A program made the position numbers and the translations under genes. A DNA stretch of 64,000 nt from DASQMT01 sp963827335 (GTDB taxonomy: Bacteria; Actinomycetota; Thermoleophilia; Solirubrobacterales; Solirubrobacteraceae). Position 1 is the first letter of the stretch, and each line of letters opens with the position of its first letter. The DNA is taken from contig CAWHAP010000018.1 in the NCBI GenBank assembly GCA_963827335.1, positions 432,195 to 496,194 on the forward strand. The letters run 5' to 3'. Below, piece after piece: positions 34,367 to 43,077 of the stretch. The notes below the pieces were generated by a model that was not told the origin of the DNA, searched no databases, and saw only the letters and a list, made by a program, of their open reading frames with translations.

Positions 34367-34849
34367 CTAGCGCGCCCGCGCCGGCACGCCGGCCACCGTG
34401 GCGCCCGGGGGCACGTCGCGCGTGACGACCGCGCCGGCGCCGACGAGCGCGCCGGCCCCGATCCGCACCCCGCCGAGGACCACGGCGCCCGACCCGATGC
34501 TCGCGCCGTCCTCGACGATCGTCTCCATCAGCTCCCAGTCGGCCTCGGTCTGCAGCCCGCCGCCCGTCGCCGTCGCGGCCGGGCGCTTGTCGTTGACGAA
34601 CATCACGCCGTGCCCGACGAACACGCCGTCGCCGATCGTGATGCCGTCGCAGATGAACGTGTGGCTCTGGATCTTGCAGCGCGCGCCGATCACCGCGCCG
34701 CGCTGGATCTCGACGAACGTGCCGATCCGCGAGTCGTCGCCGATCCGGCAGCCGTAGAGGTTGGTGAAGGCGTAGACGATCACGCCGGTGCCGAGCTCGA
34801 CGTCGTTGATCAGGCGATGGGGGGCGTCGTTCACAGGTCCTTGGTCCAT
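34367..34849 (-). CDS. Left-handed beta-helix N-acyltransferase (WlbB/WbpD-like)
   Basis: 160 residues made almost entirely of hexapeptide repeats: GTGVIVYAFTNLYGCRIGDD, GTFVEIQRGAVIGARCKI, SHTFICDGITIGDGVFVGHG and the closing GAVVTRDVPPGATVAGVPAR. It matches the small acetyltransferases that acetylate UDP-3-amino-sugar acids in UDP-diacetamido-uronate pathways; FVGHGVMFVND carries the likely catalytic His. The oxidoreductase and aminotransferase expected for that pathway lie at 40160-42384. Start ATG 34849; about 70 bp from the divergent glmS. Confidence 0.87.
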   Translation of the reverse strand: MDQGPVNDAPHRLINDVELGTGVIVYAFTNLYGCRIGDDSRIGTFVEIQRGAVIGARCKIQSHTFICDGITIGDGVFVGHGVMFVNDKRPAATATGGGLQTEADWELMETIVEDGASIGSGAVVLGGVRIGAGALVGAGAVVTRDVPPGATVAGVPARAR

Positions 34850-34904
34850 CCGCCCAGCGTAGTTGCGCTGACCTGCGGCGGCGGGAGGAGCCGTGACCCG
34901 CGGA

Positions 34905-34910
34905 TAGAAT
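34905..34910 (+). promoter_or_regulatory. -10 box of a predicted leaderless glmS transcript
   Basis: TAGAAT ends 8 nt before the ATG at 34919, placing the transcript start at or next to the A of the start codon. The nearest purine-rich site (GGGAGGAG, about 34883-34890) is too far upstream to serve this start. Confidence 0.5.
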
Positions 34911-34918
34911 CCGCCCCC

Positions 34919-36787
34919 ATGTGCGGCATCGTCGGCTACGTCGGTAGCCGCCCGGTGCAGGAGATCCTCCTGGCCGGGCTCGAGAAGCTCGAATACCGCG
35001 GCTACGACTCCGCCGGCATCACGCTGCAGGGCCCCGGCGGCCTCGAGGCCGTGCGCGCCGTCGGCAACCTCGCGCACCTGCGCGAGGCCGTCGAGCGCGA
35101 CGCCGAAGCCGACGCCGACGGCGGGGTCGCCGTGCTCGCCCCGCCCGCCACCACCGGCATCGGCCACACGCGCTGGGCCACCCACGGGCGCGTGTCGGAG
35201 GAGAACGCCCACCCGCACTTCGACGACGCCGACCGCGTCCACGTCGTGGTCAACGGCATCGTCGAGAACTACATGGAGCTCAAGCAGGAGCTGCTCGACG
35301 ACGGCGCCGTCTTCACGTCCGAGACCGACGCCGAGGTCATCGCGCACCTCGTCTCGCGCCACCTCGACGGCACGCTCGAGGACGCGGTCCGCCGCACCTA
35401 CGCACGCCTGCGCGGCCACTACGCGTTCGTCGCGGTCACCGCCGACGAGCCCGGCGTGATCGTGGCCGCCCGGAAGGAGTGCCCGCTCGTCGTCGGCCGC
35501 GGCGACGGCGAGCAGTTCCTCGGCTCGGCGATCCCCGCCTTCCTCGCCCACACCCGCCACGTCCAGCTGATCGAGAACGACGAGATCGTCGTCGTGACCG
35601 CCGACGACGTCCGCTTCACGACCGCCGACGGGACGCCGGTCGAGCGGGCCGTGGAGGAGGTCGACTGGAGCGCCGAGGTGGCCGAGAAGGGCGGCTACGA
35701 GACGTTCATGCTCAAGGAGATCCACGAGCAGGCGGGCGCCGTGGCCGAGACGATCGCCGACCGCACCGCGCGCGGCGTCGGCGTCGACCTCGGCGACCTG
35801 GGCGCGATCGACGACGAGGTGCTGCGCACCGCGCGCCGCGTCGTGGTGGTGGCCTGCGGCACCTCGTACCACGCCGGCCTGATCGGGCGCTACGCGATCG
35901 AGGAGTGGGCCCGCCTCGGCGTCGAGATGGACATCGCCAGCGAGTACCGCTACCGCAACCCGGTCATCGGGCCGGGCGATCTCGTGGTGGGGATCTCGCA
36001 GTCGGGCGAGACGGCCGACACGCTCGCGGCCATGCGGCTCGCCCGCGACAGGGGCGCGACCGTGCTGGCGCTGACGAACGGCTTGGGCTCGCAGGCCACG
36101 CGCGACGCGCACGGCGTGCTCTTCACGCGCTCGGGGCTCGAGGTGAGCGTCGCCGCGACCAAGACGTTCGTCGCCCAGGTCTCGGCGATGTACCTGCTCG
36201 CGCTGCGGCTCGCCGAGGTGCGCGGCACGCTCGCCCCCGAGCGGCTCGCCGAGCTGGTCGCCGCGCTCAAGCGCATGCCGCACTGCATCGAGGAGCTGCT
36301 CGGCTCCGTCGAGGAGGCCGTCGAGCGCAGCGCGCAGGCGCATCACGCGTCGGACTTCTTTCTCTACCTGGGCCGCCACGTGGGCCTGCCGGTCGCCCTG
36401 GAGGGCGCGCTCAAGCTGAAGGAGATCTCCTACATCGCGACCGACGCGTACGCCGCGGGGGAGATGAAGCACGGGCCGATCGCGCTGCTCGACGACGAGA
36501 CGCCCGTCGTCTGCGTGGCCACCGACTCACCCGTACTGGAGAAGGTCGTCTCGAACATGCAGGAGGTCCGCGCCCGCGGCGCGCACGTGATCGCGGTCGC
36601 GACGCAGGGCAACGAGGAGATCGCGCGGCACGCCGACGAGGTCCTCTGGGTGCCCCGCACCGACTGGATGCTCCAGCCGCTGCTCGCGGTCATCCCGTTG
36701 CAGCTGCTCGCCTACCGGATCGCCCGGCTGCGCGGCCTCAACGTCGACCAGCCGCGCAACCTGGCCAAGACGGTCACAGTCGAGTAA
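34919..36787 (+). CDS. glmS: Glutamine-fructose-6-phosphate aminotransferase (isomerising)
   Basis: 622 residues. Makes glucosamine-6-phosphate from fructose-6-phosphate and glutamine. N-terminal glutaminase with Cys2 (MCGIVGYVGSR), TRWATHG and VVNGIVENY; two SIS domains with VACGTSYHAG and ISQSGETADT; C-terminal LAKTVTVE. Start ATG 34919 places Cys directly after Met, as required. No glmS ribozyme-like leader is possible because the transcript appears leaderless. The 3' end overlaps the convergent MFS gene by 14 bp. Confidence 0.97.
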   Translation: MCGIVGYVGSRPVQEILLAGLEKLEYRGYDSAGITLQGPGGLEAVRAVGNLAHLREAVERDAEADADGGVAVLAPPATTGIGHTRWATHGRVSEENAHPHFDDADRVHVVVNGIVENYMELKQELLDDGAVFTSETDAEVIAHLVSRHLDGTLEDAVRRTYARLRGHYAFVAVTADEPGVIVAARKECPLVVGRGDGEQFLGSAIPAFLAHTRHVQLIENDEIVVVTADDVRFTTADGTPVERAVEEVDWSAEVAEKGGYETFMLKEIHEQAGAVAETIADRTARGVGVDLGDLGAIDDEVLRTARRVVVVACGTSYHAGLIGRYAIEEWARLGVEMDIASEYRYRNPVIGPGDLVVGISQSGETADTLAAMRLARDRGATVLALTNGLGSQATRDAHGVLFTRSGLEVSVAATKTFVAQVSAMYLLALRLAEVRGTLAPERLAELVAALKRMPHCIEELLGSVEEAVERSAQAHHASDFFLYLGRHVGLPVALEGALKLKEISYIATDAYAAGEMKHGPIALLDDETPVVCVATDSPVLEKVVSNMQEVRARGAHVIAVATQGNEEIARHADEVLWVPRTDWMLQPLLAVIPLQLLAYRIARLRGLNVDQPRNLAKTVTVE

Positions 36788-38051
36788 TCGCAGGCTCGGA
36801 CGGGTTGCGCAGGAACATGACCGCGGTCAGGGCGACCGCGGCGACGAGCGCCACGCCGAAGCACACGAGCGCGGTGTCGATCCCCCAGAGCGCCCACAGC
36901 CCGCCGAACGCGAGCGAGGCGAACAGGCGCGCGAGGCTGGTGGCGGTGCCGAGCAGCGCCAGGCCGCTCCCGCGCACGTCCTCGGGGACGATGGCGCTGC
37001 CCAGCGCCATCAGGACCCCGTCGGTGGCGGCGTAGTACGCGCCGAGCATGCCGAGCGCGACGACGAGCAGGACCCAGCCGCCGAGCGGCGCGAGCAGGGC
37101 GGCGTAGACGCCGAGCAGCAGGGCGTAGCCGCCGAGCAGCACGCGGCCGCGGCCGACGCGGTCGGCGAGCCGGCCGAGCGGGACGGCGAGCACCATGTAC
37201 GTGCCGGCGCTGCCGACGAAGAGCAGCGGGAACAGCGACGCGCCGAGGTCGAGCTGCTCCTGGAGCACGAGGAAGATGAACGCGTCGCTCGCCGTGGCGA
37301 GGCTCAGCGCGGCGCCGGCCACCAGGAGCGCCCGGTAGCGGCGGATCCCGAGCAGGGCGAACGCGCTGCGCAGCGACGGCGCGGCCGCGGGCACGCCCGC
37401 CTCCGCCTTCGGGGCCCGCGGGCGCACGAACAGCACGAGCACGGCGAAGCCGAGCACGGCGATGCAGAAGGACACGAGGAAGATCGAGTCGAAGGCGAGC
37501 GGCGAGAGCGCCAGCAGGCCGAACGCGACGAGCGGGCCGATCATCGCCCCGGTCGTGTCCATCGCGCGGTGCACGCCGAACGCGGTGCCCAGATGCTCCT
37601 TCGGCGTGGAGAGCGAGATCATCGCGTCGCGCGGTGCGGTGCGGATCCCCTTGCCCGCGCGGTCGAGCAGCACGACGGCGCCGATCGCCGACACGGCGGT
37701 GCCGACCATGAGGAGGAGCAGCTTGCACAGCGCGGAGAGGCCGTATCCGGTCGCGGCGACCTCCTTGTGGCGCTGCCAGCGGTCCCCGGCGAAGCCGCTC
37801 GCGAGCCGCACGATCGCGGTCGCGCCGTTGTAGATGCCGTCGATCAGCCCGAAGGCGAGCGGCGAGAAGCCGCCGACGTACACGAGGTAGAGCGGGAGCA
37901 CCGTGACGACCATCTCGGAGGAGATGTCCGTGAGCAGGCTGGTGAGGCCGAGGAGGACGACCGTCCGGCCCACGACGGGCTGGCTGTGGTCGCGTGTGAG
38001 GAGCCGGCGGCCGCCGCGCACCATCGCGCCGGAGTTCGAGACCGAGTACAC
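36774..38051 (-). CDS. MFS transporter
   Basis: 425 residues with twelve hydrophobic segments. MFS marks: GFAGDRWQRHKEVAATGY between TM2 and TM3 (the GxxxDR-type loop), DRAGKGIRTAPRDAMIS and a second-half GRLADRVGRGRVL. The RAGKGIRTAPRDA stretch resembles a bacterial subgroup of unknown substrate. Start GTG 38051, or ATG 38024 nine codons later. Its end overlaps glmS on the opposite strand. Substrate not known; sugar or drug export are possible. Confidence 0.83.
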   Translation of the reverse strand: MYSVSNSGAMVRGGRRLLTRDHSQPVVGRTVVLLGLTSLLTDISSEMVVTVLPLYLVYVGGFSPLAFGLIDGIYNGATAIVRLASGFAGDRWQRHKEVAATGYGLSALCKLLLLMVGTAVSAIGAVVLLDRAGKGIRTAPRDAMISLSTPKEHLGTAFGVHRAMDTTGAMIGPLVAFGLLALSPLAFDSIFLVSFCIAVLGFAVLVLFVRPRAPKAEAGVPAAAPSLRSAFALLGIRRYRALLVAGAALSLATASDAFIFLVLQEQLDLGASLFPLLFVGSAGTYMVLAVPLGRLADRVGRGRVLLGGYALLLGVYAALLAPLGGWVLLVVALGMLGAYYAATDGVLMALGSAIVPEDVRGSGLALLGTATSLARLFASLAFGGLWALWGIDTALVCFGVALVAAVALTAVMFLRNPSEPAITRL

Positions 38052-38161
38052 GCCGGAGAAACGGCGGTCGAGTCCGTATCCTTCCGAGGACGTCCGTGCA
38101 CGTACGCGCGCGCGTGGCCACGTGGAAGGAACGCGCCCCGCGGGGCGTTGGATGCCCTGGA

Positions 38162-39013
38162 ATGGAAACCGCCATCACGATCCTCCGCGAGCTCTGGTAC
38201 CGCCGTGCCGTGGTCGCGATCTTCGCCGCTGTTGCGATCGTCGTCGGTGGGCTCGTCGCCTACCGCCCCTCGCTCCCCCCCGAGAGCCGCAAGTACGAGG
38301 TCGGCGAGGCGACCGCACGCATCCTGCTCGACACCCCCGCCTCCCAGGCCGTCGAGGTCGCCCCGAAGGGCTCCGAGACGCTCGGGGCGCGCGCGAACCT
38401 CCTCGCGAACCTCATGGCGGAGGGTGACATCAAGGCGGCGATCGCCAAGCGCGCCGGCCTGCGGGCCGACAAGCTCTACGCGTCCGGCCCCTCGTCGGTC
38501 GGCGCCAGCCCCGTGGCCCCGGAGGCGCTCCGCGACCACGACGCGAACATCCTCACCATGAGCGTGCTGACGGACGACATCGGCGGCCAGCTGCCGATCA
38601 TCGACATCGACGCCCAGGCCGTCGACGCCAAGCGGGCGGCCGCCCTGGCCAACGCGGCGGTCACGGGCCTCCAGGACTACCTGGCCACGAAGGCGGCGGC
38701 CGACAAGGTCGACGACGCCCGGCGGCTCCAGGCGCGCGCGCTCGGCGCCGCGCAGGCGGCCGACGTCGCCCGCGGCCCGAGTCCCGTCCTCGCGGCGTTC
38801 GCCGCGATCCTGCTCTTCGGCCTCCTCTGCGGCCTCCTGCTCGTCGTCAGCGCCCTCGTGCGGGTCTGGCGCGTGGCCTCCGACGTGGAGGGCGAGCTCA
38901 GCGCCGCGCTGGCCGACGACGACTGGGGGCTGGAGTCCTTCGGCGCCGTCGACGGCGACCGCGACGCCGCCGCGAGCGGCGACGACGCAAAGGCCTCGGC
39001 CGGCCGCTTCTAG
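38162..39013 (+). CDS. Wzz-like polysaccharide co-polymerase 4
   Basis: 283 residues with transmembrane segments about 17-37 and 220-242, and the family blocks ILLDTPASQAVEV and ARANLLANLMAEG followed by AKRAGL. A Gly/Asp/Ala-rich cytoplasmic tail follows the second membrane segment. ATG 38162 is preferred over an upstream ATG at 38096 because METAITILRELWYRR matches the start of the other copies. It is isolated from the main glycan cluster by the ribosomal-protein block. No kinase domain. Confidence 0.74.
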   Translation: METAITILRELWYRRAVVAIFAAVAIVVGGLVAYRPSLPPESRKYEVGEATARILLDTPASQAVEVAPKGSETLGARANLLANLMAEGDIKAAIAKRAGLRADKLYASGPSSVGASPVAPEALRDHDANILTMSVLTDDIGGQLPIIDIDAQAVDAKRAAALANAAVTGLQDYLATKAAADKVDDARRLQARALGAAQAADVARGPSPVLAAFAAILLFGLLCGLLLVVSALVRVWRVASDVEGELSAALADDDWGLESFGAVDGDRDAAASGDDAKASAGRF

Positions 39014-39023
39014 CGGCCGGCGG

Positions 39024-39047
39024 TGCGGTCGCCCTCGCGGGCGACCG
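39024..39047. terminator. Bidirectional hairpin between convergent genes
   Basis: GCGGTCGCC (39024-39032) pairs with GGCGACCGC (39039-39047) around a 6-nt loop. It lies between the ends of the Wzz-like gene and the nucleotidyltransferase gene. No T-tract. Confidence 0.5.
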
Positions 39048-39051
39048 CCGC

Positions 39052-40047
39052 TCAGGCGACGGTGACCTCGGCCCCGTCGCCGACCGAGAGGCGCATCGCG
39101 GTCGGGACGCCGAAGCTGCGGTTCACGCGGGCGCCCCGGCCGAGCACGCTCGACTCGAGCCGCGGCCCGATGTGGAGGAGCTCGGCGCGGTCGAGCACGA
39201 TCGAGTGCTCGATCTGCGACCCGTCGATGGTCACGCCCGCGCCGATCGCGGTGTACGGCCCGACGTAGGCGTGCGAGAGGCGGGCGCCGGCCCCGATGAT
39301 CGCGGGCCCGCGCACGAGCGTGTGGTCGAGCACCGCCGTCGGGTGGACGCTCACCGGGCCCTGGAACTCGCAGCTCGGGTGCGCGGCCGGGTCGACGTCG
39401 CCGCGCAGCTCCTCGAGCATGCGCCGGTTGGCCTCGAGCAGGCGCTCCTGGCCGCCGTGGCAGGGGAGGCAGCCGTCGCTGTCCTGGACCCGGACCAGGC
39501 CGCCCTGCTCGCGCAGGCCGGCGAGCGGGTCGGCGGTCATGCCCGGGCGGTCGAGCAGCAGCGCGGTGGCGCGCGGGCTCAGCAGGTAGCCGCCGGGCAC
39601 CGGCTCGCCGCCGCCGTTGGACGGCGCGCCCGGCAGGCGCAGGGCCATCAGGTCGAGATGCTCCTCGGCGAAGGCGGCGATGTGCGGGCGCAGGTGCTCG
39701 CGGTGGAGCGCGTCGCCCGGGCCGACGAGCACGGGCTCGTCGCCGACGAAGTCGCGCGCGGCGGCGAGCGCGCCGCCGACGCCGGTGGACGGCATCCACT
39801 CGACGCAGCGCAGGGACATGTCCCAGGCCGAGCCGTCGCCGAGGGCGTCGCAGATGGCGCGCGCGCTGCGCGGCTCGATCGCGACGGTCACCTCGCGCAT
39901 GCCGCTGCGGCGCAGCGCCTCGAGGCCGTGGAAGAGGATGGGGCGGTTCGCGACCGGCACCAGGTGCTTCGGGCCGGACTTGATGCTCGGCCACGGGCGG
40001 TCGTGGGTCGTCCGCCCGGCGAGGATCAGTGCCTTTGCGATCTCCAC
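39052..40047 (-). CDS. Sugar-phosphate nucleotidyltransferase-like protein
   Basis: 331 residues. N-terminal nucleotidyltransferase fold starts KALILAG and has KHLVPVANRPILFHGLEAL and LVGPGDALH; the C-terminal third is a left-handed beta-helix (FQGPVSVHPTAVLDHTLVRG). The consensus GGxGTRL loop is replaced by LAGRTTHDRPWP, so nucleotide binding may be altered and activity is uncertain. GTG 40047 is chosen because the conserved strand begins right after it; the frame remains open to 40095. Convergent with the Wzz-like gene. Confidence 0.72.
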   Translation of the reverse strand: MEIAKALILAGRTTHDRPWPSIKSGPKHLVPVANRPILFHGLEALRRSGMREVTVAIEPRSARAICDALGDGSAWDMSLRCVEWMPSTGVGGALAAARDFVGDEPVLVGPGDALHREHLRPHIAAFAEEHLDLMALRLPGAPSNGGGEPVPGGYLLSPRATALLLDRPGMTADPLAGLREQGGLVRVQDSDGCLPCHGGQERLLEANRRMLEELRGDVDPAAHPSCEFQGPVSVHPTAVLDHTLVRGPAIIGAGARLSHAYVGPYTAIGAGVTIDGSQIEHSIVLDRAELLHIGPRLESSVLGRGARVNRSFGVPTAMRLSVGDGAEVTVA

Positions 40048-40096
40048 ACCGAACAACGGTCCAGCGGGGCCAGTTTCACCGCGCCCCGCACACAAG

Positions 40097-40128
40097 AAGG
40101 GGCGGGCGCCATGCGGCGCCCGCCCCTT
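40097..40128 (-). terminator. Strong 14-bp hairpin terminator after the oxidoreductase gene
   Basis: AAGGGGCGGGCGCC (40097-40110) and GGCGCCCGCCCCTT (40115-40128) are perfect inverted repeats with loop ATGC. It follows the stop of the oxidoreductase on the minus strand and precedes the nucleotidyltransferase gene. Confidence 0.75.
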
Positions 40129-40159
40129 CCTCCCTCCGGTGGTCCTGCAAGCTGCTGCG

Positions 40160-41248
40160 TCAGGCGGCGGCGCGCACCAGCGCGGGCGCCAGGGCGATGG
40201 GCTCGCCGTTGTGGCGGAGCGACGTCTCGGCCGCCTCGATCACGGCGACCGTCTCCAGGCCGAGCTGCGCGTGGGAGCGCGGCACGACGCCGGTGCGGAT
40301 CGAGCGCGCGAAGTCCTGCAGCTCGAGGCTGAGCGGCTCGGCGGCCTCCACGCGCGGGACGACGATGTCGCCGCTGCGGTAGCTGAGCTGGAACTCGCCG
40401 AAGTTCGCCGGCGCCTCCACCTCCATGCCGCGGTCGAAGACGCGGACGGACTCGTCGGCCGCCGTGTCGTCGTACTGGACCATGCGCTTGCTGCCGACGA
40501 TCACCATCTCGCGCACCTTGCGCGGGGCGAGCCAGGAGATCTGGATGTTCGCCGTCACGCCGCTCGCGAAGGTGAGCGTGAGGAACGCGACCTCCGGGTT
40601 GTGCTCGCGGAAGATGCTGCGCGCGGACGCGCTCACCTGGGTCACGGGCTGGTCGAGCAGGTACAGCAGGATCGAGATGTCGTGCGGCGCGAGGTCGCAG
40701 ATGACCCCGTCGGGCTGGTACTTGCCCAGGTTCATGCGCGACGACGTGACGAAGTAGACCTCGCCGAGCTTGCCGTGGTCGATCAGCTCGCGCACCTTGT
40801 TGACGGGCGGGCTGTAGAGGAACGTGTGGCCGGGCATCAGCACGAGGCCGTTGTCCGTGGCCAGCTCCACCAGGTCCGTCGCCTCGGCGACCGTGCGGGC
40901 CAGCGGCTTCTCCACGAGCACGTGCTTGCCCGCGCTGAGCGCGGCGCTGGCGATCGCGTGGTGCGTCCGCGGCGGCGTGGCCACCAGGACGGCGTCGATC
41001 GTCTCGTCGGCGAGCACCGTGTCGAGGTCCGCGTGCACCGGCACGTCGGGCACCTTCTGCAGGAAGGCCGCCGCACGGGCGTCGTCGCGCTCGCACAGGG
41101 CGGCGAGCTCCAGCTCGGGCCGCTCGATCACGTTGCGGACGAGGTTCGGGCCCCAGTAGCCGTACCCGACGACCGCGATGCGGAGCGGCGGGTGCTGCTC
41201 GAGGGAGGGCGCGAACCGCCGCCCGGTCAGGTGCTTGCGCGCGGTCAT
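40160..41248 (-). CDS. Gfo/Idh/MocA-family NAD-dependent sugar oxidoreductase
   Basis: 362 residues. N-terminal Rossmann domain with RIAVVGYGYWGPNLVRN, the ATPPRTHH segment and the family EKP motif (LVEKPLA); C-terminal domain with CDLAPHDISILLYL, whose Asp and His match the active site. Close in layout to WlbA/WbpB enzymes that oxidise UDP-N-acetylglucosaminuronate at C3 before transamination. It overlaps the aminotransferase gene by ATGA and is its likely pathway partner; the acyltransferase at 34367 could complete the route. Confidence 0.9.
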   Translation of the reverse strand: MTARKHLTGRRFAPSLEQHPPLRIAVVGYGYWGPNLVRNVIERPELELAALCERDDARAAAFLQKVPDVPVHADLDTVLADETIDAVLVATPPRTHHAIASAALSAGKHVLVEKPLARTVAEATDLVELATDNGLVLMPGHTFLYSPPVNKVRELIDHGKLGEVYFVTSSRMNLGKYQPDGVICDLAPHDISILLYLLDQPVTQVSASARSIFREHNPEVAFLTLTFASGVTANIQISWLAPRKVREMVIVGSKRMVQYDDTAADESVRVFDRGMEVEAPANFGEFQLSYRSGDIVVPRVEAAEPLSLELQDFARSIRTGVVPRSHAQLGLETVAVIEAAETSLRHNGEPIALAPALVRAAA

Positions 41249-42384
41249 GACAGCTCCATGTCGAAGTCCTGGACAGCGCCGACGACGCGTGCGACCTCGT
41301 CGTCGGACATCATCGGGAACAGCGGCAACGTGCAGATCTGCTCGGCGAGCCGCTCTGCCACCGGCAGGCTGCCCTCTCCGAGGCCGAGCTCCGCGTAGGC
41401 GCCGGTTCGGTGGATCGGGATCGGGTAATGCACCGCGGTCGCGACGCCCCGCTCGCCCAGGAAGGCTCGCAGCGCCTCGCGACGGGGGGTCCGCGCGATG
41501 AACAGGTGGTACACGTGGTCGCCGGCGGGCGACGCGGCGCCGGGAAGCTCGAGGCTCGTCCCCACGAGCCCCTCGCGCAGCGCCGCACCGACGCGCCGCC
41601 GGTCCTCGTTCCAGCCGTCGAGACGGCGGAGCTTGACCCGCAGCAGCGCGGCCTGGAGCGCGTCGAGGCGCGCCGTCGTGCCGACCATGCTGTGGTGGTA
41701 CCGGGGACCTTCGCCGTGCGAGCGCAGCAGGCGCACCCGCTGGGCGAGCTGCGGATCGGCGGTCACCACGCCGCCGCCGTCACCCCACGCCCCGAGGTTC
41801 TTGGTGGGGTAGAACGAGAAGCAGCCGAGGTCGCCGAACGTGCCGACGCGCTGCCCGCTGACGCGGGCGCCGTGCGCCTGCGCGCAGTCCTCGATGACGA
41901 ACAGGCCGGCCGCGCGGGCCACCGCCATCAGCGGGGCCATCTCGACGGTCGAGCCCATCAGGTGGACCGGGATCACGCAGCGGGTGCGCGGGCCGATCGC
42001 GGCCTGGACGGCCTCGGCGGTGATCAGGTGCGTGTGCGGGTCGACGTCGACGAGGCGCGGGGTCGCGCCGGCGAGGCTCACGGCCTCCGCGGTCGCGATG
42101 AACGAGTTCGCCGGGACGATGACCTCGTCGCCGGGGCCGATCTCGAGCGCCTTGAGCGCCAGCACGATCGCCTCGGTGCCCGAGGACACGCCGATCGAGA
42201 AGTCGGTCTCGCAGTACGCGGCGAACTCGGCCTCGAAGGCCTCGAGCTCGCTGCCCATCGTGAACGCGCCCGTGGAGGCGACGCGGCCGACGACCTCGAG
42301 CAGCTCCTCGAGCAGCGCGGGATCGGCGGGGTCGAGCTTGAGCAGCGGCAGGTTCGGCGCCGTCGTGGTGGAGACGGGGGCCAT
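41245..42384 (-). CDS. DegT/DnrJ/EryC1-family sugar aminotransferase (WbpE/WlbC-like)
   Basis: 379 residues. PLP enzyme with IGVSSGTEAIVLALKALEIG, VIEDCAQAHGA and the lysine in CFSFYPTKNLGAWGDGG. It probably aminates the 3-keto sugar produced by the following oxidoreductase. ATG 42384 overlaps the stop of the sigma-factor gene (TGATG); a GTG just before it (42387) is possible. Unusually, it is the gene directly downstream of an ECF-type sigma factor in what looks like one transcript. Confidence 0.92.
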   Translation of the reverse strand: MAPVSTTTAPNLPLLKLDPADPALLEELLEVVGRVASTGAFTMGSELEAFEAEFAAYCETDFSIGVSSGTEAIVLALKALEIGPGDEVIVPANSFIATAEAVSLAGATPRLVDVDPHTHLITAEAVQAAIGPRTRCVIPVHLMGSTVEMAPLMAVARAAGLFVIEDCAQAHGARVSGQRVGTFGDLGCFSFYPTKNLGAWGDGGGVVTADPQLAQRVRLLRSHGEGPRYHHSMVGTTARLDALQAALLRVKLRRLDGWNEDRRRVGAALREGLVGTSLELPGAASPAGDHVYHLFIARTPRREALRAFLGERGVATAVHYPIPIHRTGAYAELGLGEGSLPVAERLAEQICTLPLFPMMSDDEVARVVGAVQDFDMELS

Positions 42385-43037
42385 CACGCCGCCGCCTTCG
42401 CACGCACGGCCGGAGCGCACTCGCGCTCGGCCAGGGCGGACCGGAGGCTGCCGCGGCCGCGGTGGTGCAGGCCGTGGACGGAGGGCTCGCTCTTGCCGAG
42501 CCGCCCGGCGATCTCGCCCGGGGTCAGGCCGACGAGGTGGCGCAGGACGATGACCTGGCGCTGGTCGTCCGGCAGCGTCTCGAGCGCCTCGCGGAGGCCG
42601 ATCGAGGTCTGCTGGGCGTCGCCGTGGTCCTTGCGCTGGTCGAGCTCGCGGACCTCCTCGCAGGGGATCGCGCGGCGCTGGCGCATGTGGTCGACCGCGA
42701 CGTTGCGGGCGACGCGCAGGATCCAGGCGGCGAACGGCACCGAGCGCTGCTCGTACTTCGGCAGGACCGTCATCAGCTTCGCGAACACGTGCTGGGTGAC
42801 GTCCTCGGCCTCGTAGTCGTCGCGGACGATGCTGCGGACGTAGCCGTAGACGTTGTCGGCGTACTGCATGTACAGGAAGCGCACGGCCTCCTGGTCGCCC
42901 GCCTTGGCGCGGGCCACGGCCTGGGCGACGACGCGGTCGCGACGACCACCCTCGGCCAACGTGGTGTTCGGGCGGAAGCGCCCTGCCGGCCGGGTGGTAC
43001 CCAGCTCGTCGGCGCGGGCGCGGAACGCGTTGATCAT
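42384..43037 (-). CDS. ECF-type RNA polymerase sigma factor
   Basis: 217 residues. Region 2 is seen in FLYMQYADNVYGYVRSIV and EAEDVTQHVFAKLM (the DAED-like helix) with WILRVARNVAVDHMRQRR; region 4 in LPDDQRQVIVLRHLVGLTPG, EIAGRLGKSEPSVHGLHHRG. No anti-sigma factor gene lies beside it. Start ATG 43037 has GGAAGG 10 nt upstream; ATGs at 43055 and 43070 are in frame and possible. Neighbours are a LuxR regulator upstream and the sugar aminotransferase downstream, which it overlaps. Confidence 0.88.
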   Translation of the reverse strand: MINAFRARADELGTTRPAGRFRPNTTLAEGGRRDRVVAQAVARAKAGDQEAVRFLYMQYADNVYGYVRSIVRDDYEAEDVTQHVFAKLMTVLPKYEQRSVPFAAWILRVARNVAVDHMRQRRAIPCEEVRELDQRKDHGDAQQTSIGLREALETLPDDQRQVIVLRHLVGLTPGEIAGRLGKSEPSVHGLHHRGRGSLRSALAERECAPAVRAKAAA

Positions 43038-43077
43038 GCTTGTCTGGCCTTCCATGTTCGTGCGGTGCATCCGTGCG

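Noticed and set aside
38128..38148. GC-rich palindrome just before the fourth Wzz-like gene as an operator
   Set aside because: The symmetry is short and imperfect, of a kind expected often at this GC content, with no second copy near related genes.
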